Position numbers and translations under genes: made by a program. Source: Owenia fusiformis (Eukaryota > Annelida > Polychaeta > Sabellida > Oweniidae). Taken from it: a DNA stretch of 60,000 nt. Below the pieces are notes generated by a model. That model worked only from the letters and a program-made list of their open reading frames with translations, had not been told where the DNA came from and searched no databases. Positions within the stretch are counted from its first letter, which is position 1. Each line of letters opens with the position of its first letter. The DNA lies in contig CAIIXF020000005.1 of the NCBI GenBank assembly GCA_903813345.2, forward strand, positions 18,109,375 to 18,169,374, read 5' to 3'. Below are positions 36,183 to 46,690 of the stretch, in pieces.

Positions 36183-36345
36183 CTATGGTGACATTGTGCC
36201 CCATACTATAATAGGCAAAGTTGTGGGTGGGGTTTGCTCATTGAGTGGTGTCCTCGTAATAGCCTTGCCCGTTCCTGTAATTGTCTCCAACTTCAGTCGT
36301 ATTTATCATCAGAATCAGCGGGCTGATAAACGTAAAGCACAGAAG
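36183..36345 (+). CDS. Shal (KCND): Kv4/Shal potassium channel, alternative pore-S6 exon A
   Basis: Internal coding exon of 163 nt, bounded by a pyrimidine-rich tract ending in CCAG and a GTAAG donor. It starts with the last base of a glycine codon (intron phase 2) and ends in phase 0. It encodes 54 residues beginning [16 protein letters not shown], then the S6 helix [20 protein letters not shown], then [20 protein letters not shown] is the K+ selectivity filter (its first Gly is completed across the junction), PVP is the S6 gate hinge of Kv channels, and [13 protein letters not shown] is diagnostic of the Kv4/Shal family. The channel carries the transient A-type K+ current at the plasma membrane of neurons and muscle. 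The exon boundaries match my recollection of the vertebrate KCND exon 1/2 and 2/3 junctions. The preceding exon, with T1 and S1-S5, is not in the window. A near-identical exon follows 50 nt downstream. Confidence 0.93.
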
Positions 36346-36395
36346 GTAAGACCATACAGATGTTAATAGTAGAAGTGCTGTGTTGTATTTTTCAG
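36346..36395 (+). promoter_or_regulatory. 50-nt intron between the two alternative Kv4 pore exons
   Basis: This spacer begins GTAAGA and ends in a T-rich tract with TTTTTCAG. A TTAAT near 36363 could serve as the branch point, which would put it under 25 nt from the upstream donor. Introns this short with a branch point so close to the donor are generally hard for U1 and U2 snRNPs to occupy together. Splicing A to B is therefore probably blocked sterically. If it occurred, the two 163-nt exons would total 326 nt and shift the reading frame. Confidence 0.6.
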
Positions 36396-36558
36396 TTATG
36401 GAGATATAGTCCCCGATACTATTATGGGAAAGCTTATGGGAGGCATATGCTCTCTTAGTGGAGTGTTAGTCATAGCATTACCTGTGCCTGTCATTGTGTC
36501 CAACTTTAGTCGGATTTATCATCAGAATCAACGTCAAGATAAACGCAAAGCACAAAAG
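36396..36558 (+). CDS. Shal (KCND): Kv4/Shal potassium channel, alternative pore-S6 exon B
   Basis: Second version of the same coding exon, again 163 nt. It follows a T-rich tract ending in TTTTTCAG and is followed by a GTATGT donor, with the same phases (2 at entry, 0 at exit). It encodes [16 protein letters not shown], an S6 identical to exon A in its PVP half, and [16 protein letters not shown]. Against exon A there are six substitutions: His to Asp just after the selectivity filter, Ile to Met, Val to Leu, Val to Met, Val to Ile at the start of S6, and Ala to Gln after S6. By my count 27 of the 48 codons with conserved residues differ synonymously, so the duplication is old and both copies have been kept under protein-level selection. 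Reading on into the intron reaches a stop at 36613-36615. I infer mutually exclusive use with exon A. Confidence 0.93.
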
Positions 36559-37849
36559 GTATGTCCCACAACGCACGTATCTCATCACGCATCCCCACCA
36601 GATGGCTTGGTCTAACTCTCTGGTTTATCCGTCACTTCCATAACACTGTTTATATGATGCCCAATGTTGTTAATATTAACTACATCTAATCAATTACAAT
36701 ATATTTCCTTAACCCCAGCGTGGTATCCTCCTGTATACTCGGACCTGGTTTTGACATAAGTTTTGGTCACGATTCATTGTTTAGCTCAAGAAGAAGAATG
36801 CTTTTCAACGAATCATTGATCATCAGTTATGCTTGACTGAACATGCGACAACGGACCTGAGAATTGTATCATGAACGTCAACCCCAACATCCCCTTGTTG
36901 TTCTCATTAACCCTCCAGCTCCCAAAGTACTAACCCTATTAAACCCTCTTAAGACCAAATTCCAAAAGCAGTCTGGTGGTATTGCAAGCCTCGAAGTCGT
37001 AACATCATACTGTTGTTAACAACTAATGGCTGGTGATTTCCTTCTTTTAAAATCTAACATCCAAATTATTTTAGATCTTCACTTTTCTAATTCTTACACC
37101 TTTTGACCTGATAGCATAATTTTATCATTTAGTTATTTAGCTAAAGTAGGTTTTTGAAACCTATTGTTCAAACTAATATTTAGACATGCACAAAATTTTA
37201 CTAACTTAACAGTGGTTGAAATCAACCATTTTCTTTGATTTATCAGGCCTTGATCTTTGAATTTTTTGCCTTGACCTTCATTATGGCCTCTGCCCACTTT
37301 CAGTTGGGTTATACCTCCCTTTCTCAGATTGCCCTTGTTTTTTCTCAGTGAGGCATATAACCTCACTCACATTTTACTGTTAATGAGGCATATAACCTCA
37401 CTTGACACTTTACTGTCAGTTGAGGCACTTTAACATTCTGACACTTCATTAACGGCACACAGGTTTGTGTAATTATTACTTATTCGTTTGTGTTTCAAGA
37501 GCTGCTGTCCCAATACATGGTTTTTAATTGCTAGAAGGATTATTAAGACATCAAGTTAATCACTATGTTTGTTACTCGAGCTCGGTCCCTTCCTTTAGTC
37601 CCTCAATAGAGTTTTTACAATATCTATGTCAAACCCAAATACCATGTGATACCATGTGTCCATATCTGACCAATCATAATGATTGAAGGTCACATGATCA
37701 CTTTGTGTTGGGCAAAGACAGTGTGAAAACTATTGACTGCAGTAAGAGAAGGGACAAGACTAGGATGTTATAGTTTAAACTGACTAGCTCAGGTGTCTTA
37801 ATGAATCCTTTGAATAAGAAACTTCAGTATATGACAGCAGCTGTTTTGT

Positions 37850-38255
37850 TGATTTGTATTATAACAGCAGCTTAATCTTTGCTGTTTGTATTATAACAGC
37901 AGGTGAAGCTTTGCTGTTTGTAGCATAACAGCAGCTGAAGCTTTGCTGTTTGTATTATAACAGCAGCTGAAGCTTTGCTGTTTGTAGCATAACAGCAGCT
38001 GAAGCTTTGCTGTTTGTATTATAACAGCAGCTGAAGCTTTGCTGTTTGTAGCATAACAGCAGCTGAAGCTTTGCTGTTTGTATTATAACAGCAGCTGAAC
38101 CAATGCTGTTTTTAGTGTAACAGTAGCTAAAGTTTTGCTGTTTGTAGTGTTACAACAGTTGAAACTTTGCTGTTTGTAGTGTAACAGCAGCTGAAACTTT
38201 GCTGTTTATAGTCTAACAACAGCTCTTGTTTTGTCTTTTTGTAATGTAACAGCTA
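37850..38255. repeat. minisatellite, 32-bp unit alternating as 64-bp dimers
   Basis: About 12 copies of ATAACAGCAGCTGAAGCTTT followed by GCTGTTTGTA and either TT or GC. In the central, best-preserved copies the TT and GC versions alternate strictly, so the array grew by copying dimers. Outer copies are diverged. Each unit contains the E-box-like palindrome CAGCTG. Confidence 0.92.
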
Positions 38256-38387
38256 GTTATGTTTTGTCGCTTGTAGGAATGTGTTCTAACTTTTGTATTT
38301 GTGTATGTAAGAATAACATTTGTATTTAAATGTTTTTAATCATTAATGTAAACAGACTAGCACTGTATGATTAATAATGATGCACAT

Positions 38388-38440
38388 TTATATATGTTAT
38401 ATATAATATTATATATTATATATTTTTCTGAAATGTTAAT
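38388..38440. repeat. AT-rich palindromic tract
   Basis: Overlapping TATATAATATTATATATTA palindromes able to form cruciforms. From 38441 to 39998 no feature is firmly supported. Confidence 0.6.
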
Positions 38441-40002
38441 ATTGTATATCTTTTATTGATATGTTTTCAGGATTGAAACATGGTAAGGTTTCAATTTTTA
38501 TTTCTGTAATATATGATACATTCCTGATCATTAAATGAGATACAAATGTACACTATTACATGTATATTTGATGTTTAAGTTATATATCACAGTCTATCAA
38601 AGTTTGAATATAGAACTATTGCATTGTTTGCTTATATGCATATCAAAATTTCTAGTCTGAACTGTTCACTCTACGCAAATGGCATTCTCCATAAATGGGC
38701 AAAAAGGCGGAGTTAACACTTAAGAATCCAGGGATTGACACTCTCCTTAAATGGCCAAAAAGGTGGAGTTTACCTATATGGGCAAACAATCTCATGAATT
38801 AAGGCCATTGGTTGGTTTTGCTCTTTTGCTCCACGTAACTTGTGAGACTTACCCTCCTTACCTAATTGGAAGTTTCAATTTTGAATGACACTGCATACTA
38901 AGTCTCAAGTCTCAGAAGTTATTTTTATGTATACGTTGATAATACAGGGTATCCCAAAAGTGACAGGACTGATGCTGGCATTTTATTAATATACAAATAA
39001 TTACATTTGAATTCCTGTTACATATACTTCAGTCTATTGATCAAAATCCACATGTTTTTATGTTTTTAACAAATTATGCTATATATATTCAATACATTTA
39101 CCAAAGGGTTCTGACAACTCTTCTAAGAGACAGAAAGTTAAAATAAATTTCTACCTATGTCCCATTGATGTCTTTTTCAAGTGTACAATACAAATTAGGA
39201 GTGAAACGCAATCTAATGTAATTGCAGTTTCCCATTATCACCTTCTCAAGCTTAACAAGATTAACAGCCATTAATACCTTGAGATATATTGGGAAAAACA
39301 GTTTTCTTGTTTACATAAAGTACAATTTTAGAACCTAACCAAAGATAATTGAATTACTAGTAAGAGGGTAGTCGTAGCTTTAGCACCGTACTCATCGAAC
39401 CTTTTTAAAAGCCTTTTCAAAGAATCCGCCCCAACAATATTAGATTTTAATGGTTATTACTTGAGACACGATCTACACACTCATTGAGTGAAAATCACTT
39501 TTATATTCCTAATAATAAATTACCTGATAGTCACATAACTTAACACTCTTTGAAAGCAGTATTAGATTTCAAAACAGTTAATGTCATTATGTATGACCAA
39601 TTGAATTTTACATCATTCAAATTGAGAAATTAACAAAACAAGCACATGTGTTTTGGTGCAATTTTATTTGTCTGCGGTCGCATTGACTGAACCTTACAAT
39701 ATTACAACATATTTGTTTCCTGGATTGATTACATTGAGGTTTAATGAAAGTAGTTCCTGGTGGTGTTGACTTCCCAGTTTAGAATCATTCGGTCAATTTA
39801 TCCTCAGATGTCAAATTCTATGTTCTTTAATTAACATTTTATTCAAGTTCCTCTCATCACTTTCAATTTCCCTGATCTGTAGACTCCCCAGGAGTGACCT
39901 TGAATGATACTGACAATTCATTTGACACGTAACCTCCACACAAAGGGCAACATTTGAATAGCATAGATAAGAATAACCTTATAAACTGTGAAAATAAGAT
40001 TA

Positions 40003-40852
40003 CTGTAGAAGTGGAAACTTTAATGACGTGGAAACTTTGGCGAAATTTAGCATTGAAGGAGAGACGCCAAAATAAAAATTCGTAGAAAAATATGAAAAAA
40101 ATATCGGTGGGTGATAATACTGTGAAAAATACAGATCGACATCCAGATGCTGAATTTCGTTTCGAATACATAAATAATACATACCTCAGTGTTTCCTCAT
40201 CGATTTACAATCATAATTAATACCTATTTTGTTTTGCAATCATGTTTTGTTGCACTAAATGATGAAAACATTACAGAAATAATTTTTCGATTTTTCGTTT
40301 TGTGATTGGATATCTACTCACGTGACAACTTATCACTTACATGAATGACACGATTATTCTATAAGAATATACAGATGTACTAGTATTCATGCCTAAACAA
40401 AGCATAAGATACTGAACAGAACATAAACTCAACATCCACCTACAATAGTACAATAAATAAAATAAAGTTTGATAATAGATTAGCAGAGATTGTTACGAAT
40501 TTGATTGTTTGTCGGGTATTAACACCTACTGTACAGTTTGAGCGCATTGATTGGGGATTACACACAAACATAAACGACTCACCTTTGATGGTGACACGCC
40601 ATCCCTCGAAAGGCAAGTTTAATTATAGGGCTAATAACTGTGATATGCATGCTTACAACTCGGGGTTTACAAAAATGCAACCAATCGTGTTGGTGAATAA
40701 ATGCTTCATGATAACCTAATAATAAGCTTATAAGCTCGCCCAAGTAATTTTCCATTTTCTTGATTGCTGGTCCGGAAAAGTTTAATTCGGCAATAGAGTT
40801 TTAGGGACCATCTCGCTAAAGTTTTGTTGCGCTAAAGTTTCCACTTCTACAG
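40003..40852. mobile_element. 850-bp TA-flanked inverted-repeat element (non-autonomous)
   Basis: Terminal inverted repeats CTGTAGAAGTGGAAACTTTA, 20 bp and perfect, lie at 40003-40022 and 40833-40852. Both are bordered by TA (40001-40002, 40853-40854), suggesting a Tc1/mariner-type target duplication. Subterminal copies of GTGGAAACTTT and GCTAAAGTTT repeat inside each end. Short frames within show no transposase, so it would have depended on an enzyme encoded elsewhere. Confidence 0.82.
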
Positions 40853-41391
40853 TAATAGAGAAGTTTTGTGTAGTATGCAATTCTACTATATACAGATGAA
40901 GCAGAATTAATATTTATTCAACTCAAATAGTTCCTGTTTTCTGAAAAATATGATAATACAGTTATATAACAATGCCTTTACCTTACATTTTTTAATTTAA
41001 TCTTTAAATGATCAGGTTAAGCTTAAATAATTTACATAAAATAGCTGCTGTATGAATATCTCATAAATTAGGTCATTGCTTAAGTTATGATGCCATTATA
41101 AGCCGCTGACCTAAATATTTTTTTTATTATGAATTATATTTCTGACATAAAATCAATATCGCAAGTCTATTCTTATAAACAGCTGCATTTTTAATATCTA
41201 ATCATAGGTACGTAAATTGGTGGATATATTGCGTTTTAATATCAATTTTTTGTCTCAGAACTATAGATATAACCGCATGGGATACCAAACTCAACAGTCA
41301 TTTGATTGATTGGTTTACAGCTACAGCTAAGTAGCCATTGTCTCCAAAGAGAAAAGCTTCTCAGCTCAGGGCAAACCCCATTGCTATTAAC

Positions 41392-41926
41392 TAGAGGTGT
41401 CACGAGTCAGATATTTTTCAGGTCGGTTTGGGCCAGAAAAAAATTCACGGGTCGGGTAATTTCAGGTCGGGTCAGAAGAAAACAGAAAAATGGATTTGAC
41501 TTTAATCTCTTTCTCCGCCATTTTTGTTTGCATGTAAATTACGAACACACTTTTTCTGCCAACTGACACGCCATTTAGTAACTGAAACGACTTGGTAATA
41601 CACGGCACAAGCCTGTTTAAGTGTTTAAGTCTGCGTCACTGCATATTATTAGGCTTTGTTAAAGGAAAAATGATATAAACTTAGCATTAAATCGTTCCGG
41701 AAGAACCATAAATTATTTTCCATTCGTAATTTACACGAAATAGGCCAGCTAGAAGTTCGAAAATTGGCCGGGAATATAAAGCACTTTGCCTACATTTTAC
41801 GATTATTTAGGATATTCCTGAGTACTGTTCTGACTCGACTCAAAATCGAATAGTAGTTATTCGTGGCCTGACCCGAGCCTTCTGACCCAAAATTTGGGTC
41901 AACTTTGGGTTGGTATGACAACTCTA
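41392..41926. mobile_element. hAT-like MITE with 8-bp target-site duplication
   Basis: The 8-bp sequence CTATTAAC borders the element on both sides (41384-41391 and 41927-41934). Its ends are TAGAGGTGTCA and, inverted, TAGAGTTGTCA; 8-bp duplications and TAGRG termini fit the hAT superfamily. Subterminal GGTCGGGTCAGAAG near 41464 has an inverted partner CTTCTGACCC near 41879. At 535 bp with no transposase it is non-autonomous. Confidence 0.88.
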
Positions 41927-42384
41927 CTATTAACTGTTTCTCCTATCCCCTTACCTTAGTATGGCCCCCTCCCTCTACAGTCAGAAAGGTATGATGACTA
42001 TCAGAATAGCTCACTCATGCACAGTGTATGACATAAGAAATTCACACTCCCATTCTTCATCAAACCATTAGCTAAAAATAGTAGATGGTTCATTCCAGGG
42101 ATTACTGAATGATAACTTGTCATCAGATTATGGTAATCTAATTTGAAACCGAGAAAGCGACAATTGATGTTGAAAATCAATAGATTGATCAACTTGGGAT
42201 TTCTTCATTTACAAACTGCAGTCAGTTCTTGGTGAAATGCCAACCTGCTGTCTCATCCTATTCCCCATGTATTCCCTCTAAGGCTTCAATGATGTGTCTG
42301 ATTTTGTATTCTTTTAAGTGTTTCCTTCATGAATATGTATCCGCAAGTGTCAATGGGAAAGTAACAAAAATGGTTACAGAATAC

Positions 42385-42530
42385 AGCAAGAGAAAGAAAA
42401 CATCTAAGAGGACACCAGTCATAAAGAAAACAAACCCCAACTATCCCAAATCATAATCCAACTTAAAGACAAAGTGTATCTTATACCCCCTTCCCCACCA
42501 TTCAAATACCAATATCACAATTGGAGATAA
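42385..42530. repeat. dispersed repeat, copy 1
   Basis: AGCAAGAGAAAGAAAACATC, AAAGAAAACAAACCCCA, CTATCCCAAA, TACCCCCTTCCCCACCATTC and CAATATCACAATTGG recur in order at 44447 and, less well, at 44660. The element is unrecognised. Confidence 0.7.
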
Positions 42531-44446
42531 TACCAATCAAAATTTCATTCAACATGTTCATACTGAAGTCATTACAATACATGTTGAAGAATAAATTTAA
42601 AATTGATTGCCACAACATAGCATAGTTGTACGTGTTGTAGATACAGGTATTCATATAATATACAGCTGTTTATTTTATACCTCATTAATTGCACTTGCGG
42701 CTATTGAATTTTGTTTTGATCGTTCAAAACTTTCTTTCGGGAAATAGTGATTGAAAAATGGAAGATTTCGATTTAAAAACTGATCATTGATTTGGACTGG
42801 CACTTGGAGTTTGGTGGTTTGGCATTCTGGAGTCAGCATTTAGCGCCTATATCCATTTGCAATAATTTAAGAAGTATCTTGAGATTTACATGAAATTTTG
42901 TGAACAATTTCAGACAATTTCCACCAGATCTTTGCAAAATCAGTTACCATGGCAACAGATTAGTAGACAGTAGGATGTGTAACATTGTTGTCACATAACA
43001 TTATTTCAAGATGACTGGAGATTCCTAGGTTAGGTTGACTTGGAATTTATATGATGAATGTTTATGTTTGAAGAATATTCAGATTTTTGGCAATATCTGT
43101 TTCCATGGCAACAGATTATGGGATTATGGGATTAAAAATTCTTCTTACATTTGTGACATAGTGATGATTTGATTCAGTCTGGTATAATTAGTAAAAATAT
43201 ATCTATTTTAATGCATAATTTCATTTGTAAAGATGAATATTGTCAGAGTCAAAGTATTTCGAAATAAAACAAACTTGCAACAGATATATTAGTCCCTCTG
43301 GGTTCTTAGGGAATTAAATTTGTGACAGAAGTATCTGTCTTTCTGGGTATCTAATAGGTTGATTACTTAATGCATAATTAATATGCAGAAATTGACAGAA
43401 ATCATTGGCTTTGTCAAATTCTGACATTTTCATCTTTTAAAAGTATGAGGTTGGAGCAATTGAAACCTCTGGAGTAAGTTGCCATTTTTTATTGCAACGA
43501 TTCTTCTGACTTTCCGAGTGAGATAGAATGGGTTATCATTGTATTATCCATGGCTCATCTTCACATGCTAGGTCTTCACTGCCTTCATCGACTGATGGGA
43601 GCTGAGTGGACGAAGATGTCCTGGGCTTGAGTTTATGTAAAAGTTACAAAAGTTAATATGAAGAAGCTTTCATCATTTAAAATTTAATGTACAATGTACA
43701 AAATGAAAAAAAAAAATTCTGTATTTCACTCGAATCATTGAATAACTTAATAGTTTCGCCTGGTCATAACCATATAAATTCCCAGAATCTCATACAATGA
43801 TCTGATGTACAAAGAAACAGTGTTTAAAGCCCTTCCCCCTCCCTCACTTACTCAGGATATACATATCACAAAATGTTGAATCTTAAATTGAGATTGTGGA
43901 CCAGGATTCATTAATTATCTGTGTAATAGAACATGGTTTGTATTGCACACTCATTAAGCTTTCTGATTATATATTCTAATAAACAATACGGTTATTTGTT
44001 CTAATGGCTTACTGGCAATGTACACAATATACATAATTATTGGGATTTGTTGAATAAACATTTCAGTGAAGTTAAGTAGTACCTTGAGCATCAAAAGTTC
44101 CCTTGTATACACATATTCAATATGCTCCTAAAAGTACAGTCAGTATTGAGAAAATCCAAGATGTAATATTTATTATACATATGCAATGCACAATCATATA
44201 ATAAACTCTGACAATGTATTGTCAATAGGTTAATCAACATTTATTACCAGAAGTTTAAATTCCCCCTTGTTTATTGTTACAAGTTGTAACTGAAAAAGCT
44301 TTTCAAAAGTCATATTTCTTTCTCTGCTTCTCTCTATTATCATTTTCATTGATATTCATTGTCCCTCAAATTTAAATATGTAACCACATGTTCAAAGGAA
44401 TATCTAAGCACGAGTGCAAAGGTGAAAGGACCAAAAGTTGTAATGG

Positions 44447-44780
44447 AACTTAGCAAGAAAAAGCAAACTCTAAGTGCATATCAGTTAAGAAAAACAAACC
44501 CCATATATCCCAAAACCATGATCTAACGTGAAAAGAAGCAATGTCTAATACCCCCTTTCCCCCCACCATTCAAGAACCAATATCACAATCCAAGACCAGA
44601 ACACCAAGGGACATTTCATTCAAGGAAATTCCTGGAAGACAGTTCAAAGAGCTACAAAACACAATAAGAAAAAGAAACATCTAAGAGCAGAATAAGTCAT
44701 AATGAAAAGGTGTCCCCAATATCCCAAGCTATGATCTTATACACAAAGATACAATATTTAACACACCCTTCTTCCAATGA
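44447..44780. repeat. dispersed repeat, copies 2 and 3 in tandem
   Basis: Copy 2 (44447-44655) has GAAAAACAAACCCCATATAT, CCCAAAACCATGATCTAACG, TACCCCC and CACCATTCAAGAACCAATAT. Copy 3 (44657-44780) has AAGAAAAAGAAACATCTAAG, AATATCCCAAGCTATGATCT and ACACACCCTTCTTCCAATG. They are diverged from each other and from copy 1 about 2 kb upstream. Confidence 0.65.
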
Positions 44781-45329
44781 GGAATAAAGTAAGCACATCA
44801 ATAAATTCATTCTGCATTCAGTCTATGCAACGATTGTTCTAACTTTATGAGATACTGGCATTTTATGATATATGAGATAGGTATAAAAAGGCTTCTAAAC
44901 CTGGCAGAGAAGTTGATGTCTATTACTTTTTACCTTCATGGCAATATTGTACTTTTCAACCCTTTTGTGACTGCGTAGAGCACATGCCCATACTAGATGA
45001 TATCATCTGAACATCTTTAACTTTTTAAAAAGCCATACATGTTCAATTAGTACCCTTTATTGTATAATAAAGAAGATGAAACAATAGTATGTGTCATTTA
45101 TTATGTATTTACGACCCCTCAGGAACATGTAAAAAAATTAGCCTTTGTGCTTTCAGGTTTCTCATTTTGCAGCCTGGAATCAAAGTATAATTGAATGGGA
45201 ACATTTATTACATGGAAGTGTTGCAGGTAGTCCCTTAATAGCTAATCAGCCTCTGCTTTGTTATATCCCTGCCTTTTCATGAAGTTTGAAAAGATAAGTC
45301 ATTTTGTCATGTCACACTGACACTCACAA

Positions 45330-46690
45330 GAGGATGTGTTCTCTTGTGTTTTTCTGCTTTCATTCTATATGTGCTCAGCAGGGATATGACTCTCTCCCTT
45401 CCCTGTTTTGGTCAATTATATAATGATGCATACTCTTGTGTTTTTCCTCTTTTCATGCTATCTGTGCTCAGTAGAGATATCACTCTCTCTTTTCCCTGTT
45501 TTGGCTATATGATGATTCATACTTTTGTGTTATTACTCTTTTCATGCTATCTGTGCTCAGTAGAGATATCTCTCTTTTCCCTGTTTTGGCTATATGATGA
45601 TGCGTACTATTGTATTTTTCCTCTTTTCACGCTATCTGTGCTCAATAGAGATCTCACTCTCTCTTTTCCCTGTTTTGGCTATATGATGATGCATACTCTT
45701 GTGCTTTTCCTCTTTTCATGCTATCTGTGTTCAATAGAGATATCACTCTCTCTTTTCCCTGTTTTGGCTATATGATAATACATACTCTTGTGCTTTTCCT
45801 TTTTTCATGCTATCTGTGTTCAATAGAGATATCACTCTCTCTTTTCCCTGTTTTGGCTATATGATGATGCATACTCTTGTGCTTTTCCTCTTTTCATGCC
45901 ATCTGTGCTCAATAGAGATATCACTCTCTCTTTTCCCTGTTTTGGCTATATGATGATGCATACTCTTGTATTTTTCCTCTTTTCATGCCATCTGTGCTCA
46001 ATAGAGATATCACTCTCTCTTTTCCCTGTTTTGGCTATATGATGATGCATACTCTTGTGTTTTTCCTCTTTTCATTCTATCTGTGCTCAGTAGAGATATC
46101 ACTTTCTCTTTTCCCTGTTTTGGCTATATGATGATGCATACTCTTGTATTTTTCCTCTTTTCATGCCATCTGTGCTCATTAGAGATATCATTCTCTCTTT
46201 TCCCTGTTTTGGTAATATAGTGATTGGTACTCTTTTCTTGCTATCTGTGCTAAGTACTGTAGGAATATCCCTCTCTCCTTTTCTTGTTCTGGTTATGTTG
46301 GGATATTTACCTAATGTTTCAATCTTTCATTCTATCAATACTCATTCAGACTAGTTTTTCAATTATCTTTGTGCTAGTCCTGTTGGGATATGTACTCCTT
46401 TGTTTTTCCTCCTGTCATGCTATATGTGCTGGGTGGGGACATCGTCCTGTTCGTTCCCTGTTCTGTGCTCAGTAGAGACATCATGCTCTCTTTTCCCTGC
46501 TTCGGTAATATGGGAATATGTACTCTTGTGTTTTCCCTCTTTTAATGTACCTCATATTTTAATCTTTCATTCTATCAGTGCTCATTAGGACTAAGGTTTC
46601 CTAATTATCCCTATGCCGGTCATATGGGGATATGTTCTCTTGTTTTTCCTCCTTTCATGCTATTGTGTTCAATGGGGACATAACTCTCTT
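45330..46690. repeat. pyrimidine-rich minisatellite, 88-89-bp unit
   Basis: Ten well-kept copies (45.33-46.24 kb) of a unit with CTCTTGTGTTTTTCCTCTTT, TCATGCTATCTGTGCTCA, GTAGAGATATCACTCTCTCT, TTTCCCTGTTTTGGCTATAT and GATGATGCA are followed by four or five diverged copies. The + strand is strongly T and C rich. The period is not a multiple of three, and long frames over it (for example 45344-45775) arise from lack of stops, not from a gene. Confidence 0.93.

Noticed and set aside
36424-36615. 63-codon frame starting at an internal ATG in exon B
   Set aside because: It is exon B plus read-through into the intron; the spliced exon ends at 36558.
38944-38975. Mariner-like terminus (ACAGGGTATCCCAAAAGTGA)
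   Set aside because: No matching inverted end was found within the following few kilobases, so it is at most a solo end.
45344-45775. 143-codon open frame with repeated Ser/Cys/Phe-rich units
   Set aside because: It lies wholly in the 88-89-bp minisatellite; the frame shifts between units and there is no start context, domain or splice signal.
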